Shown piece by piece: positions 54,839-64,000 of a stretch of DNA of 64,000 nucleotides; position 1 is the first letter of the stretch, and each line of letters begins with the position of its first letter. This stretch comes from Bog-257 sp963846715 (GTDB lineage Bacteria; Acidobacteriota; Terriglobia; Terriglobales; Acidobacteriaceae), in NCBI GenBank assembly GCA_963846715.1, contig CAWJXA010000008.1, positions 310,001 to 374,000 on the forward strand, given 5' to 3'. The notes under the pieces are model-generated. The model was not told the DNA's origin and ran no database searches. It saw only the letters and a list, made by a program, of their open reading frames with translations. The translations under genes were made by a program, and so were the position numbers.

Positions 54839-56239
54839 TTACACCAGTCCCTGGTCCAGCATGGCGTTTGCGACCTTCAGGAAGCCGCCGATGTTGGCGC
54901 CGTTCACCAGATTGCCCGGGGTGCCGTATGTTTCGGCAGTCTCGAAGCAGGTCTTGTGGATGGCGATCATGATGTTGTGCAGCTTCTGGTCCACTTCCTC
55001 GCGAGTCCAGTTCAGCCGTGCGCTGTTCTGCGACATCTCGAGGCCGGAGGTAGCCACACCGCCCGCGTTGGCAGCCTTGGCCGGGCCATAGAGGACTTTC
55101 GCCTCCAGAAACAGCTTGGTGGCTTCCAGCGTGCTGGGCATGTTCGCGCCTTCGGCAACCACCTTGCACCCATTGTTGATGAGGTTGGTCGCGTCCTTGG
55201 CGTTGATTTCATTCTGGGTGGCGCTGGGGAAAGCGCAATCGGCTTTGATGTTCCAAAGCGGGTTGTAGCCCAGCTTCAGGTCGGTGGGCATGAAGATCGC
55301 CTTCTTGAACTGGTCCGTGTACTCACGGATGCGCCCACGCTTGGTGTTCTTCAGCTCCATGACCCACGCCAGCTTCTCACGAGTGATGCCGTCCGGATCG
55401 TAGATCGCGCCGTCGGAGTCGGAGAACGTTAGCGGCTTCGCGCCCAGATCAAGCAGCTTCTCCACCGTGTACTGAGAAACGTTGCCGCTTCCCGATACCA
55501 GGCAGAGTTTGCCGTCGAGCGAGTCTTTGCGGGACTTCAGCATCTCGGCCGCGAAATATACGCAGCCGTATCCCGTGGCTTCCGGACGAATCAGCGAGCC
55601 GCCCCAGTTCAGGCCCTTGCCGGTCAACACGCCGGTGAATTCGTTGCGGATGCGTTTGTACTGGCCGAACATGAAGCCGATTTCGCGTCCGCCTACGCCG
55701 ATGTCGCCGGCCGGAACGTCGGTGTCCGGTCCAATGTGGCGGCAGAGTTCGGTCATGAAGCTCTGGCAGAAGCGCATCACTTCGTTGTCGCTCTTGCCTT
55801 TGGGATCGAAATCGGAGCCGCCCTTGCCGCCGCCCATAGGCAGCGTGGTCAGCGAGTTCTTGAAGACCTGTTCGAAGGCCAGGAACTTCAAGATGCCGAG
55901 ATTGACCGACGGGTGGAAGCGCAGGCCGCCCTTGTAGGGGCCGATGGCGCTGTTCATCTCAATGCGGAAGCCACGATTGACCTGGATATTGCCTTGATCG
56001 TCAAACCAGGGCACACGGAACATGATGAGACGCTCGGGTTCGGTGATGCGCTCAAGGATGCGCGCCGAGATGTACTCAGGGTGGCGCTCCAGCACCAGGC
56101 GCAGCGACTCCATCACTTCCTGTACTGCTTGGTGAAATTCTGGTTCTGCTGGGTTCTTCGTCTTCACCAGCGTCATAACATCGTTAATGTAGTTGCCCGG
56201 AGTTTTGATTCCAGGCTGGGATGTAGTTACGACACTCAT
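54839..56239 (-). CDS. gdhA: Glutamate dehydrogenase
   Basis: 466 residues, with GGAGG seven bases before the ATG. Landmarks of the hexameric GDH: GPYKGGLRFHPSV (about 105-117), PMGGGKGGSDFDPKGKS with the catalytic lysine, VPAGDIGVGGREIG, and NAD(P)-binding VSGSGNVSQY. The length and FRIEMNSAIG start fit the NADP-type (E. coli-like) branch. It makes glutamate from 2-oxoglutarate and ammonium with NADPH in the cytoplasm. A strong intrinsic terminator follows. It is divergent from the MpaB-type gene. Confidence 0.97.
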   Translation of the reverse strand: MSVVTTSQPGIKTPGNYINDVMTLVKTKNPAEPEFHQAVQEVMESLRLVLERHPEYISARILERITEPERLIMFRVPWFDDQGNIQVNRGFRIEMNSAIGPYKGGLRFHPSVNLGILKFLAFEQVFKNSLTTLPMGGGKGGSDFDPKGKSDNEVMRFCQSFMTELCRHIGPDTDVPAGDIGVGGREIGFMFGQYKRIRNEFTGVLTGKGLNWGGSLIRPEATGYGCVYFAAEMLKSRKDSLDGKLCLVSGSGNVSQYTVEKLLDLGAKPLTFSDSDGAIYDPDGITREKLAWVMELKNTKRGRIREYTDQFKKAIFMPTDLKLGYNPLWNIKADCAFPSATQNEINAKDATNLINNGCKVVAEGANMPSTLEATKLFLEAKVLYGPAKAANAGGVATSGLEMSQNSARLNWTREEVDQKLHNIMIAIHKTCFETAETYGTPGNLVNGANIGGFLKVANAMLDQGLV

Positions 56240-56518
56240 AGAGGTCCTCCTCGAACCTTGCAGCTTTCTTTCTAGGGCCGTGCTAAAAACTTGATCGTTC
56301 GTGTATGTGACTCTGTGGAACGATTAATTTTGAGGCCGGTTCTATTTCAGTCCAACCCGGGCCGCCCTGCCGTGACCCCTATCACCCCGAAAGGTGACTA
56401 GCCCGCGATATGGTACCCCTTCCAGCACCCCGTCGGCTGGAAATAGTTGCGTCCCGGTGCACCCCTGAACAACAGGAAACACGCCCCCTCCGCCCGTTAC
56501 AGATAACATACGGAGGGT

Positions 56519-57487
56519 ATGGCAAATGGCCCCACATCCATCGTGTACGAAGCGGCATTGGAGCGTTTGCTTAACGAGGTGAAGAACTCGGCAGAGAGCT
56601 CCCCGCATGGACTATTCGGCCCCGATTCAGTTAGTTGGAAGGTCAACCGCGAGTCCGCGCTCTTTTTGGCGGCTGGCCGGGCCGCGTTGTTGCAGTTGGC
56701 GCATCCCTGGGTCGCTGCTGCCATATCCGAGCACTCCACCACACTCGACGATCCCGTCGGCCGCTTTCATCGGACCTTTAGCGTGATGTTCACCATGGTC
56801 TTTGGCTCGGTCGAGCAGGCTCTGGCGGCTTCGAGCCGTCTGCATCGCCGTCATGCCGGCATTCGCGGCACGCTATCGGAAACGGCAGGCCAATTCGCGG
56901 CGGGATCTCCGTACGAAGCGAATGAGATTGCTGCGCTTCGCTGGGTTTACGCAACCCTGGTGGACAGCGCTCTGGTTGCGTATGAGCTCGTGCTGCCCGC
57001 ATTGACAGAGGCAGAGCGGGAGCAATATTACGAAGAAAGCAAGACTATGGCTGCGCTTTTCGGTATTCCCCGCGCCTGCCTTCCTTTGCATTGGCAGGAT
57101 TTCAAGTCGTACTTCGCATCAACTTGCAATTCGGAATTGCTGGGAGTGAGTTCTGGCGCTCGCGACATGGCCCATCAGCTTCAGCGAGGTGCGGGAACGT
57201 GGCTGCGGCCGCCGTTCTGGTATCGTGCGCTTACCATCAGCCTGCTTCCGCACCGTCTGCGCGAAGGATTTCAGTTCGGCTACGGAAACAACGAACAGAC
57301 CTCTGCCACCCGGACCATGAGCTGGCTTCCGAAGATCTATCGTCGCCTGCCGGACAGCATTCGCTTCGTGGGCCCCTACCAGGAGGTTCATGACAAGCTC
57401 GCTGGAAGGTTGCGTCCTGGTTTGACGACGCAATTGAGCAACCGAGTGTGGATAGGCGCGCCCGTCCTTTTTGGTCAAAACATGTAG
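56519..57487 (+). CDS. DUF2236 / MpaB-type oxygenase
   Basis: 322 residues. The conserved parts are GLFGPDSVSWKVNRESALFL, QLAHPWVAAAISEHST and FRFS-like RFHRTFSVMFTMVFGS, then RWVYATLVDSALVAYELV and the C-terminal RLPDSIRF. These fit the DUF2236/mpaB oxygenase superfamily, whose members include latex-clearing rubber oxygenase (a haem enzyme). The potential haem-ligand His are in HPW and HRxF. Substrate unknown. The ATG follows GGAGG by only two bases, so a slightly later start is possible. Radical SAM and CHAD genes follow on the same strand after 118 and 105 bp. Confidence 0.8.
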   Translation: MANGPTSIVYEAALERLLNEVKNSAESSPHGLFGPDSVSWKVNRESALFLAAGRAALLQLAHPWVAAAISEHSTTLDDPVGRFHRTFSVMFTMVFGSVEQALAASSRLHRRHAGIRGTLSETAGQFAAGSPYEANEIAALRWVYATLVDSALVAYELVLPALTEAEREQYYEESKTMAALFGIPRACLPLHWQDFKSYFASTCNSELLGVSSGARDMAHQLQRGAGTWLRPPFWYRALTISLLPHRLREGFQFGYGNNEQTSATRTMSWLPKIYRRLPDSIRFVGPYQEVHDKLAGRLRPGLTTQLSNRVWIGAPVLFGQNM

Positions 57488-57605
57488 AGTTTCCTGACGC
57501 CCGCCGTAACCTCCGGATTGCACCATCTCACCCATTTCGGTGTAGCATGTATGCCAACCAGATGTTCCAGGTCGTGGGGACCACCGTGTCAGCAGGAGCC
57601 GTGCC

Positions 57606-59162
57606 ATGAATGTTCTCCTCCTTTCCATGCCCGATTCGTTCGAGCACATGCCGACGGTCGCGGTGCGGATGCCCAATGGCGCGCTAGGTTCGCTGGCTGG
57701 GAACATCGATTCTCATCACAAAGTCGCTGTCGCCGACCTGATCCTGGTTCAGGATAAAGTCCGCGAAACCGTGGAGCGGCTCGTCCGCGAGAATCAGCCC
57801 GACATAGTAGGCCTCTCGGTTATGACCTTCCAGCGTAAGACGGCGCTTCGAATCGTCACCTTGATACGTATGCTGCGACCCGAGGTTCGGGTTATCGTGG
57901 GAGGTTATGATCCCAGCCTCGCGCCCGAAGCCTACATGGAAGAGGGATGCGGCATCGATTTCATCGTTCGCGGCGAGGGCGAGATTACTTTCCGCGAGCT
58001 GCTGCGTGCCATCGAGGTGGGCGCGGGCCTGGCTGCGATTCAAGGGCTTTCGTATCACGCCGAGGATGGCTGGCATCAGAATATTCCACGTCCGGTGCAT
58101 TCTCTCGAAGGAGACGAGATCCGTTTGCCGAAACGCGATGCGCGCGTGCTCTCCGGCTATACCATGCTTGGCCGCGGAGTCGATGTCGTAGAGACCTCGC
58201 GCGGATGCACCTTCGACTGCGGCTTCTGTTCCATCATCGAGATGCGCGGGCGTAACTTCCACACTTACTCATTCGATCGCGTACTCGCCGATATTCGCGA
58301 TGCCCGGGACCACGGTGCGCGCGCCATCTTTATCGTGGATGACAATATCAGCCTTAACATCCGCCGTTTTGAAGCGCTGTGCCGCGCCATTATCGATGCG
58401 GGCTTGAACGATATCGACTACACGGTGCAGGCGATGACATCACCTATCGCCATGCATGGGGAGACTTTGGCCCCGCTGATGCGCCAGGCCGGCTTCCGCT
58501 ATGTTTTTCTCGGTATCGAGAACATCCTGGAAGATGATCTGCACTTCCTGAAAGCGGCAGCCAAGAATGAGTTTCGCGAAGATGGCCGCACCACGGGCAA
58601 TGCAACCCTTCGGGCGATTGAGTACCTGCACAAAAACAAGATGTACGTGGTGGGTGGCCTCATCGTCGGCAATCCGGACGACACCCGCGAATCCATCCGG
58701 GCCAACCTGGATTTCGCCAGCAAATATGTGGACTGGCCTTATATCCAGCATCCCACTCCCTATCCAGGCACGCCGATGACGAAAGATTTTCGCGCGCGAA
58801 ATCTCATCGTCATCGACAAAATGGAAGAGTATGACGGCACCACCGCCGTGGTCGCTACGCAGCATCTGCAGCCCGAGGAAATTGAGTACGAGAGATGGCG
58901 GGCCGAGCGTTGGATGAAGACCCGGCACATGCCCGCCGTGATTGCCCACGAACCGCTCTTCGTTTTGCGTAACTGGTGGAAGATGCTGGCGCACACCTTC
59001 CGCGGAAGCTCAATCAAATCGATGTTGGGGCTGGAGAGCGACCGCACAGTCTTCCAACGATATCGAACTCTGCGGAGCGCCGAACGTGTCTATTTGCGCA
59101 CCGATGAATATCCGCCAAGGAACTCCCCGGCAACCGGGGCAGAATCGTTCGACATGGCGTGA
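57606..59162 (+). CDS. B12-binding radical SAM protein
   Basis: 518 residues with AGGAG eight bases before the ATG. A cobalamin-binding Rossmann-like domain (about 1-150: QPDIVGLSVMTFQ, VIVGGYDP) precedes the radical SAM domain. The iron-sulfur site CTFDCGFC (Cys-x3-Cys-x2-Cys) lies at about 203-210 after TSRG. FIVDDNISLN and MYVVGGLIVGNPDD mark the barrel. Such BchE/HpnR-like enzymes carry out methyl transfer or ring chemistry on lipids, hopanoids or cofactors. The substrate is unknown. It is followed by a CHAD-HD protein gene. Confidence 0.87.
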   Translation: MNVLLLSMPDSFEHMPTVAVRMPNGALGSLAGNIDSHHKVAVADLILVQDKVRETVERLVRENQPDIVGLSVMTFQRKTALRIVTLIRMLRPEVRVIVGGYDPSLAPEAYMEEGCGIDFIVRGEGEITFRELLRAIEVGAGLAAIQGLSYHAEDGWHQNIPRPVHSLEGDEIRLPKRDARVLSGYTMLGRGVDVVETSRGCTFDCGFCSIIEMRGRNFHTYSFDRVLADIRDARDHGARAIFIVDDNISLNIRRFEALCRAIIDAGLNDIDYTVQAMTSPIAMHGETLAPLMRQAGFRYVFLGIENILEDDLHFLKAAAKNEFREDGRTTGNATLRAIEYLHKNKMYVVGGLIVGNPDDTRESIRANLDFASKYVDWPYIQHPTPYPGTPMTKDFRARNLIVIDKMEEYDGTTAVVATQHLQPEEIEYERWRAERWMKTRHMPAVIAHEPLFVLRNWWKMLAHTFRGSSIKSMLGLESDRTVFQRYRTLRSAERVYLRTDEYPPRNSPATGAESFDMA

Positions 59163-59267
59163 TCGCGCAATGTGATGGCGCTCCTGAACCAAATCAGCAT
59201 TGAACCGCTGTTTCGGTCTCACCTCAAGGACGACTCGCGGTATAAATAAACTATCCAGCTTACTTCC

Positions 59268-60761
59268 ATGTTGCCGCGCTCCAACACAAACGACAATAAG
59301 GCCGGACTCGCTTATTGGGCACAGCGCGTGCTCGAAGAGTGCGACAAGGCCAGTCACGAGTTTGCCGCCGATCCGGTGCACGATCTCCGCGTCGCAATCC
59401 GCCGGTGCCGTTCCATGGCGGACGGCTTCCTCTCCATCGATCCCGATCCTGAGTGGAAGGAGATGAAAAAGCTCGGCAAGACGGTGTTCAGCAGCTTGGG
59501 CGGGCTTCGCGATGTACAGGTCATGATGGAATGGGTGGCTCGCCTTTCGGAGACCGGTGACACCGTCCGCCAGCTTTTGCTCGACACCTTGAGCCAACGG
59601 GAAGGCGAGCTCAAGGCCGCCGCTCAGGAGACGCTTCGCAACTTCGACCGCAAACGATGGCTTGCGCTGAATGTGAAACTGGCGAAACGAACCACCCGGG
59701 TCCCAATAGAAAGCCCGGTATTTCAGCATCTCGCGCTGGAGCGCTGGATGGAGGCGCATGACCTCCACCGCCAGGCGCTGCGCAACCGCACGCAAGTGGG
59801 CTATCACCAGTTGCGAATCGGCATCAAGCGTTTTCGCTACATGTGCGAGAACTTCCTTCCCCAGCGCCACGAAAAGTGGGCCAAGGACCTGAGACAGCTG
59901 CAAGACGCTCTGGGCGAGGTCCACGATTTCGACGTACTGCGCGCGATGATCAGGGCGCATCCTGGTATTGCGGCCGCCGATCGCGAGCGCTGGTACAAGA
60001 CCATCGCCGTAGAACGGCAGCAGCGGTTGGATTTCTACCGACAGAAGATGTTGGGCAACGGTTCGCTCTGGCGGGTGTGGCGTGCGGAGCTGCCGTCCGG
60101 CGGCTTATTAGAGCACGCCGCCATCGAGAAACTGCGCACATGGGCTTCGTTTCTTGACCCTGACTCGAAACACTCGGCGCTCGTGACCCGACTGGCATTG
60201 CAACTTTACGATGGATTGTCCAAGCAGGGGGTCGTGGTTGCCAATGCCGCACACCGTCGCATGCTGGAAGCCGCGGCCATCTTGCATGAGGTGGGTCGGA
60301 GCCGGGGCCCGGAGCGACATCGCAAACATACCTACTCCATGATTTGCCGGCTCAAGCCTCCCCTTGGCTGGAGTGCTGAGGAGTTTCAGTGTGTCGCTGT
60401 GCTTGCACGCTATCACTCCGGAGCGTTGCCGCGAAGCAGCGACTCCGCGTTTGTAGGACTTAATCCGAAACGGCGACTCTCTCTTATGCCCATCGCGGGG
60501 ATTTTGAGAATAGCCGACGCCTTCGATTCTTCTCACGAGCGGAGGATCGAGGGGCTCTCCGTGGGACGGCAGGATGGAGTCGTGATCATCTACGGACGAG
60601 GTCTGCAAGAAATCAGTCCGGTCGCGGAACGCCTGGCGCGGGCCCGATACTTACTGGAGACGAGTTGCGGATTGCCGGTCATGATTCGCGGCGTAATTAC
60701 CAAGCCGGCAGCCGAGTCCCACGTTGTGAGACATGCGCACGGGGAAGCCGCAGGCTCGTAA
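59268..60761 (+). CDS. CHAD domain protein with Ppx/GppA-type HD domain
   Basis: 497 residues. The first 290 form a CHAD domain with conserved positive motifs (HDLRVAIRRCRSMADGF near 39-55, YHQLRIGIKRFRYMCENF near 180, LQDALGEVHDFDVL). The second part (about 300-480) looks like the HD domain of exopolyphosphatases (AAAILHEVGRSRGPERHRKH, VAVLARYHSGALP, ILRIADAFDSSH). CHAD binds polyphosphate, so the fusion suggests polyphosphate turnover or sensing in the cytoplasm. The start is not supported by a clear ribosome binding site. Confidence 0.85.
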   Translation: MLPRSNTNDNKAGLAYWAQRVLEECDKASHEFAADPVHDLRVAIRRCRSMADGFLSIDPDPEWKEMKKLGKTVFSSLGGLRDVQVMMEWVARLSETGDTVRQLLLDTLSQREGELKAAAQETLRNFDRKRWLALNVKLAKRTTRVPIESPVFQHLALERWMEAHDLHRQALRNRTQVGYHQLRIGIKRFRYMCENFLPQRHEKWAKDLRQLQDALGEVHDFDVLRAMIRAHPGIAAADRERWYKTIAVERQQRLDFYRQKMLGNGSLWRVWRAELPSGGLLEHAAIEKLRTWASFLDPDSKHSALVTRLALQLYDGLSKQGVVVANAAHRRMLEAAAILHEVGRSRGPERHRKHTYSMICRLKPPLGWSAEEFQCVAVLARYHSGALPRSSDSAFVGLNPKRRLSLMPIAGILRIADAFDSSHERRIEGLSVGRQDGVVIIYGRGLQEISPVAERLARARYLLETSCGLPVMIRGVITKPAAESHVVRHAHGEAAGS

Positions 60762-60778
60762 TTCGGACTTGACCTGGA

Positions 60779-61003
60779 TCAAGCTGCCGATTGTTTGTTC
60801 TTGTAGGGGTTTCCAACAACCACAAAAGGATATTTGCGAAGTGCCTGCACGTCGCCGGCGGCGGCATACGCTTCCACTTCCGCCATCAGGGCAGCCGCCT
60901 GGTCTGGTGGCATGTTCTCGGTGGCCCGCCAGAATTTGTCGGGGAAAAACCAAATACGCTCACGCTGACTGGTTTCACTCGCAGGATCAGAACTAGGTAT
61001 CAT
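60779..61003 (-). CDS. Small conserved protein, 74 aa
   Basis: The ATG at 61003 is fixed by GGGAGGAGATT just before it; the open frame reaches 61120. The protein reads MIPSSDPASETSQRERIWFF, then PDKFWRATENMPPDQAAALM and ALRKYPFVVVGNPYKN. No signal peptide or membrane helix. I recognise no named family. Converges on the CHAD gene, 17 bp from its stop. Confidence 0.65.
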   Translation of the reverse strand: MIPSSDPASETSQRERIWFFPDKFWRATENMPPDQAAALMAEVEAYAAAGDVQALRKYPFVVVGNPYKNKQSAA

Positions 61004-61626
61004 AATCTCCTCCCACAATGTGGGATAGTTAAGAATTGAGGGTTGGGAAAGAATTGAACATCGAAGTTGATCGTCAACCTCATCATTATGGACCTTGACC
61101 GTCGCATTGTAAACCGCCATTGGCCCACCGGCAATGTCCCTTTCCGTTAAGAATCGGAAATGGACTTTTCACTCCCTCCTAAGTGCAAGCAACTGTTGGA
61201 GTATCCGTCAGGCAGTCGCTCACCAGATGACACAGAGGGGGAGAGATGAGCCGCCCCTTCAGTCCCGCGCTCAGAGCGGCGACGTCGAAAATCAGGTGAA
61301 GGAAACAGCGTCGACCCTGTCGCACGGAACGCAGTCCTGGCAATGTTTCGGTTGTGCCACATTGTAGGAGTAAGCCTTGCGACGCTGGTTCCGTTCGGTC
61401 CGTCCACGTGTTTGCAAATTTGCGTTCACCGCGTAAGCGCGGCCCATCAACGTCGCGATCGTACCCAGAGACTTCCAGCTGAAATCTTTCTGCGGCCATT
61501 GCAGTTCTCCCGGAACCAGGGATGCTGGACGCTATCGTGGTTCCTGAGTCAGGTTCGCAGACACCGTTAGATGTCATGCGCCGGGGAAGAGCAAATATCA
61601 TTGGGCAGTTTTCAGACCGACCATGC
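61004..61626. other. Intergenic region, no supported gene
   Basis: About 620 bp. Minus-strand frames are open through much of it, including one with CQDCVPC-like cysteines around 61320-61350, but none has a start, ribosome binding site and family match. A terminator follows at 61627. Confidence 0.4.
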
Positions 61627-61660
61627 AAAACGGCACCTGCTTGATTGGAGCAGGTGCCGT
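61627..61660 (-). terminator. Intrinsic terminator of the PEP-CTERM gene
   Basis: 12-bp stem ACGGCACCTGCT / AGCAGGTGCCGT with seven-base loop, followed on the minus strand by TTTT. Confidence 0.8.
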
Positions 61661-61707
61661 TAATAGCGCACGTCGATTTTTCTACGTCAACAGCGGTCCA
61701 CTACAGC

Positions 61708-62301
61708 CTAGACGCGGAACTTGCGGCGAGCTATGCCTGCGACTCCCAGAATACCGCTGGCGAACAGAACCAGCGTTCCAGGCTCAGGGGTCGTCCCGCC
61801 AGTGCTTACGTTCACATCGTCAAGGAACCAGTAAGCAGGATCGTCGCGGAAGGTGAACGTGAGACGGGTCGTGGTGCTGGTCGCGATATCCGTAAACTGG
61901 AACAAGCCATAGTCAAACGTTCCCGGAAAGTCCGTCAGACTCAAGCTGCCAGTGCCAAATTGCACTGAGAAAAAATTCGGGGTCCCCCCTTCCGGAAGGG
62001 CCAGGTAAAAGCTGATTGTGTACTGCTGCCCTGGGACGGTGGTGATGTCCTGGTAGATACCGCCTGTGTCACCTACCGGGCCAAAGAAAGCGGCGTAAGT
62101 GCCAGCGTAAGGGGGGTAGCCCCCAGGGCAAGTCGATACGCTGCATACGCCGTTGAAGCTAGTGTCGCCAAACTGCGTCCAGTCAGTGAAGTCGCCGGTC
62201 TCAAACCCGCCGTTCATTACCTGGGCGGTGCTGGCGAACATCGAAGTTGCCAACATTAGAAGTGCTACGGCCAGAGTTACGCGAACCAATCTGTTGATCA
62301 A
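61708..62301 (-). CDS. PEP-CTERM sorting domain protein
   Basis: 197 residues beginning at a TTG (62301) with GGGAGG eight bases upstream. A signal peptide (LAVALLMLATSMFASTA) is followed by a beta-sandwich with NGGFETGDFTDWTQFG and YWFLDDVNVS, resembling carbohydrate-binding-like modules. The C-terminus has PEPGTLVLFASGILGVAGIA and RRKFRV: the PEP-CTERM signal for sorting by exosortase to the cell surface or matrix. No exosortase gene is in the window. Confidence 0.9.
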   Translation of the reverse strand: MINRLVRVTLAVALLMLATSMFASTAQVMNGGFETGDFTDWTQFGDTSFNGVCSVSTCPGGYPPYAGTYAAFFGPVGDTGGIYQDITTVPGQQYTISFYLALPEGGTPNFFSVQFGTGSLSLTDFPGTFDYGLFQFTDIATSTTTRLTFTFRDDPAYWFLDDVNVSTGGTTPEPGTLVLFASGILGVAGIARRKFRV

Positions 62302-62544
62302 GCGAAAGCCCTCCCTTGGGATTCGTCAAAGCGGCGCTTTCAAATATTGCAATTGTGGCACCAATTGAACAAAACTAAAGCGGCTACAAACAAAGGAGTT
62401 AGGGTAAAAACTACAGGTCGGGTGTGCAGAAACTTGCAACCTACGGGAAGTTGGCTTCCCTATGAATGGTCAGAAGCTTGGCTAAAGATAGCACCTACAA
62501 GCTATTGTAAGTGACTCATAAAGGGTGGCTTATCAAGTTCCATC

Positions 62545-63414
62545 TCAGTAGTCCAACTCAGCAGGCCGACCGGTGAGCCGCTCGATGCGCTTGGCGATGG
62601 GTGGATGCGTTGAGAACAGATTGGCAAAAGTAACGCCACTCAGCAGAGGCGCAACGATGAACAGATGCGCGTTCGACGGGGAGGCTCGCATAGGGACTTG
62701 CTTCGAATAGGCATCCAGTTTTTTCAATGCGTTTGCTAGGGCATAGGGATTGCCAGTGATCTGGGCGCCAGTCGCGTCTGCCTGATATTCACGCGATCTT
62801 GAAACTGCCAATTGAATAAGCGTCGCGGCAATGGGCGCCAGGATCAACATCAGTAGCCCAACCAAGCCACCCCCACCTCCACCGTCGCGATCATCGCGGC
62901 CTCCCATGCCTCCGAATAATGAGGCCCAATAACCCATGCGTGCCAGCATGGTGATCGCGCCGGCCAGAGTCGCGGCAATCGAGCTGATTAAAATGTCCCG
63001 GTTCCTGACATGCCCGAGCTCGTGGGCCAGAACGCCCTCTAGTTCCTCATCGTTCAGCAGGTTCAGAATTCCTTCAGTCATCGCGACCGACGCATGTTGC
63101 GGGTTGCGTCCCGTTGCGAAGGCGTTGGGTGAATCGGTAGGAATAACGTACATTTTCGGCATCGGTATGCCGATCTTCTGCGTAAGACGCTCAACAACCT
63201 GGTATGCACGCGGGAGTTGCTCGCGGGTAACGGGTTGCGCGCGGTACATGGCCAGCGCGATTTTGTCGCTGAAGAAATACGAAACGAAATTCATGACGAC
63301 GGCAATCGCCAAGGCGATTTCCATGCCCCGTTGACCGCCGAAGATTTGCCCCATGAACAGCAGGAAAAGCGTTAATGCGGTAAGCAGCAACGCTGTCTTA
63401 AACGTGTTTCCCAT
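62545..63414 (-). CDS. htpX: Membrane zinc protease HtpX
   Basis: 289 residues. Two N-terminal membrane helices (about 7-24, 30-50), the zinc motif HELGHVRNRD at 131-140, two further helices, and the third ligand Glu in SREYQADATGA. The C-terminus has STHPPIAKRIERLTG. It degrades misfolded membrane proteins in the inner membrane. No ribosome binding site is strong. A gene-free 240-bp region lies downstream before the PEP-CTERM gene. Confidence 0.96.
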   Translation of the reverse strand: MGNTFKTALLLTALTLFLLFMGQIFGGQRGMEIALAIAVVMNFVSYFFSDKIALAMYRAQPVTREQLPRAYQVVERLTQKIGIPMPKMYVIPTDSPNAFATGRNPQHASVAMTEGILNLLNDEELEGVLAHELGHVRNRDILISSIAATLAGAITMLARMGYWASLFGGMGGRDDRDGGGGGGLVGLLMLILAPIAATLIQLAVSRSREYQADATGAQITGNPYALANALKKLDAYSKQVPMRASPSNAHLFIVAPLLSGVTFANLFSTHPPIAKRIERLTGRPAELDY

Positions 63415-63500
63415 AGCTATCAGAGTAGATGAGAATGGCCCTCGGTGGTTGCGGAATTTCGATTCACATCGCCATTAGCTGGGTGCGAACCGGCGGTGCA

Positions 63501-64000
63501 ATGTTCCGGTTCTCTCTGGTAACCGAGGAGCGGCAACTGTACTATTTCTCCATGCATGAGTTGCCCGTTCTGCACCCGCGCACTCACGAAGAACTGATCC
63601 TCGTCGGCTTTCGTGTAGACGCTGGCCATGATGGCCCGCAATTTTACACGTTGTTGGCCGTGGGCAGCGACAATGAACGTCCGCTTACCTTCGAAGGGCG
63701 CATCGTATTTTTTGCCGACCCCAAGCTGGGGGCGAAGGCGTTGGCGCTCGATCCGAGCCTGTCGAGCCTTGGCCCTCCCCCTGAAACCATCGAAACCTTT
63801 TGCGATGCGGCCGAGGCCCTGTATCGGGTCAACTCTCAGCAAACTGACCCGGAGGGCGTAATCCTGGATTGCCTGCTGGTATTTGATGATCTCGTGCGTG
63901 CGACCAAGCTACACATGCCGGACCGGTATCAGGGAATCTTGACCGAGTTGGCAGCCCGCCTGACGGAAGGCGCACAGCTGCGAAGGATCTTTACCAATCC
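63501..64000 (+). CDS. Unknown protein, 3' end cut by window edge
   Basis: Open from at least 63429 to the last base, running off the window. Sequence includes EERQLYYFSMHELPVLHPRT, FRVDAGHDGPQFYTLL and LTFEGRIVFFADPKLGAKAL. No membrane helix or signal peptide; no family recognised. Starts are possible at ATGs at 63429, 63501 or 63552; the middle one is given. Divergent from htpX. Confidence 0.55.
   Translation, partial: MFRFSLVTEERQLYYFSMHELPVLHPRTHEELILVGFRVDAGHDGPQFYTLLAVGSDNERPLTFEGRIVFFADPKLGAKALALDPSLSSLGPPPETIETFCDAAEALYRVNSQQTDPEGVILDCLLVFDDLVRATKLHMPDRYQGILTELAARLTEGAQLRRIFTN

Noticed and set aside
61179..61628. Minus-strand frame with several cysteines
   Set aside because: No ribosome binding site, no domain, and competing frames are equally open.

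Overview
The window looks like a chromosomal segment of an acidobacterium (Acidobacteriota, Terriglobia-like). This is inferred from gene content: an acidobacterial-type duplicated orphan permease (MacB/FtsX type), several GloVer-repeat proteins, two S53 sedolisins, a PEP-CTERM protein, a YhaM-type nuclease, and the G+C-rich coding style. There is no rRNA operon, CRISPR array or replication origin.

Layout. 1-2.2 kb: DUF2207 membrane protein (cut by the window edge) and LemA. 2.3-3.7 kb: an insertion sequence. 3.8-11.6 kb: rhodanese, an ammonium transporter (one-base frameshift) coupled to an outer-membrane porin, a frameshifted beta-propeller lipoprotein, a HAD hydrolase and a YhaM-like HD nuclease. 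12-28 kb: a block of large exported proteins (two GloVer proteins, an S53 peptidase and a YVTN propeller). Three of them end in the same three-unit beta module that stops at YFAP. The block also holds a SurA/PrsA-like foldase, a heavily frameshifted M49-like peptidase gene and an aldo/keto reductase. 28.4-31 kb: an M1-type aminopeptidase.

31.3-37.6 kb is a decayed genomic island lying between tRNA-Ser(GCU) and tRNA-Pro(UGG). A tyrosine recombinase sits next to each tRNA and reads toward it. Inside are an intact integrase operon with a strong, apparently leaderless promoter, an AlpA-like HTH protein, a membrane protein, an integrase fragment, a broken MoxR-type ATPase, and truncated SDR and alpha/beta-hydrolase genes.

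37.6-44.5 kb, just beyond tRNA-Pro, is the most unusual locus. It holds six genes on one strand: a caspase-like peptidase (C14), two large paralogous proteins of unrecognised family sharing an RPW(F/L) domain, a zincin peptidase (HExxHxxGxxD), a small unknown protein and a GH108 muramidase. None shows a signal peptide, and each has a good ribosome binding site. I read it as a candidate intracellular protease/muramidase/pore-former cassette for programmed lysis, defence or antagonism. This is inference, not established function.

45.4-64 kb is ordinary chromosome: a second S53 peptidase, a receiver-like/PEP-pyruvate-binding protein, a TPR gluzincin, the orphan permease, glutamate dehydrogenase (gdhA), an MpaB-type DUF2236 protein, a B12-binding radical SAM enzyme, a CHAD-HD protein, a PEP-CTERM protein and HtpX. 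One-base frameshifts in otherwise well-conserved genes recur across the window (amt, the propeller lipoprotein, a small gene near 20.9 kb, the M49-like gene). Some may be sequence errors rather than real decay.
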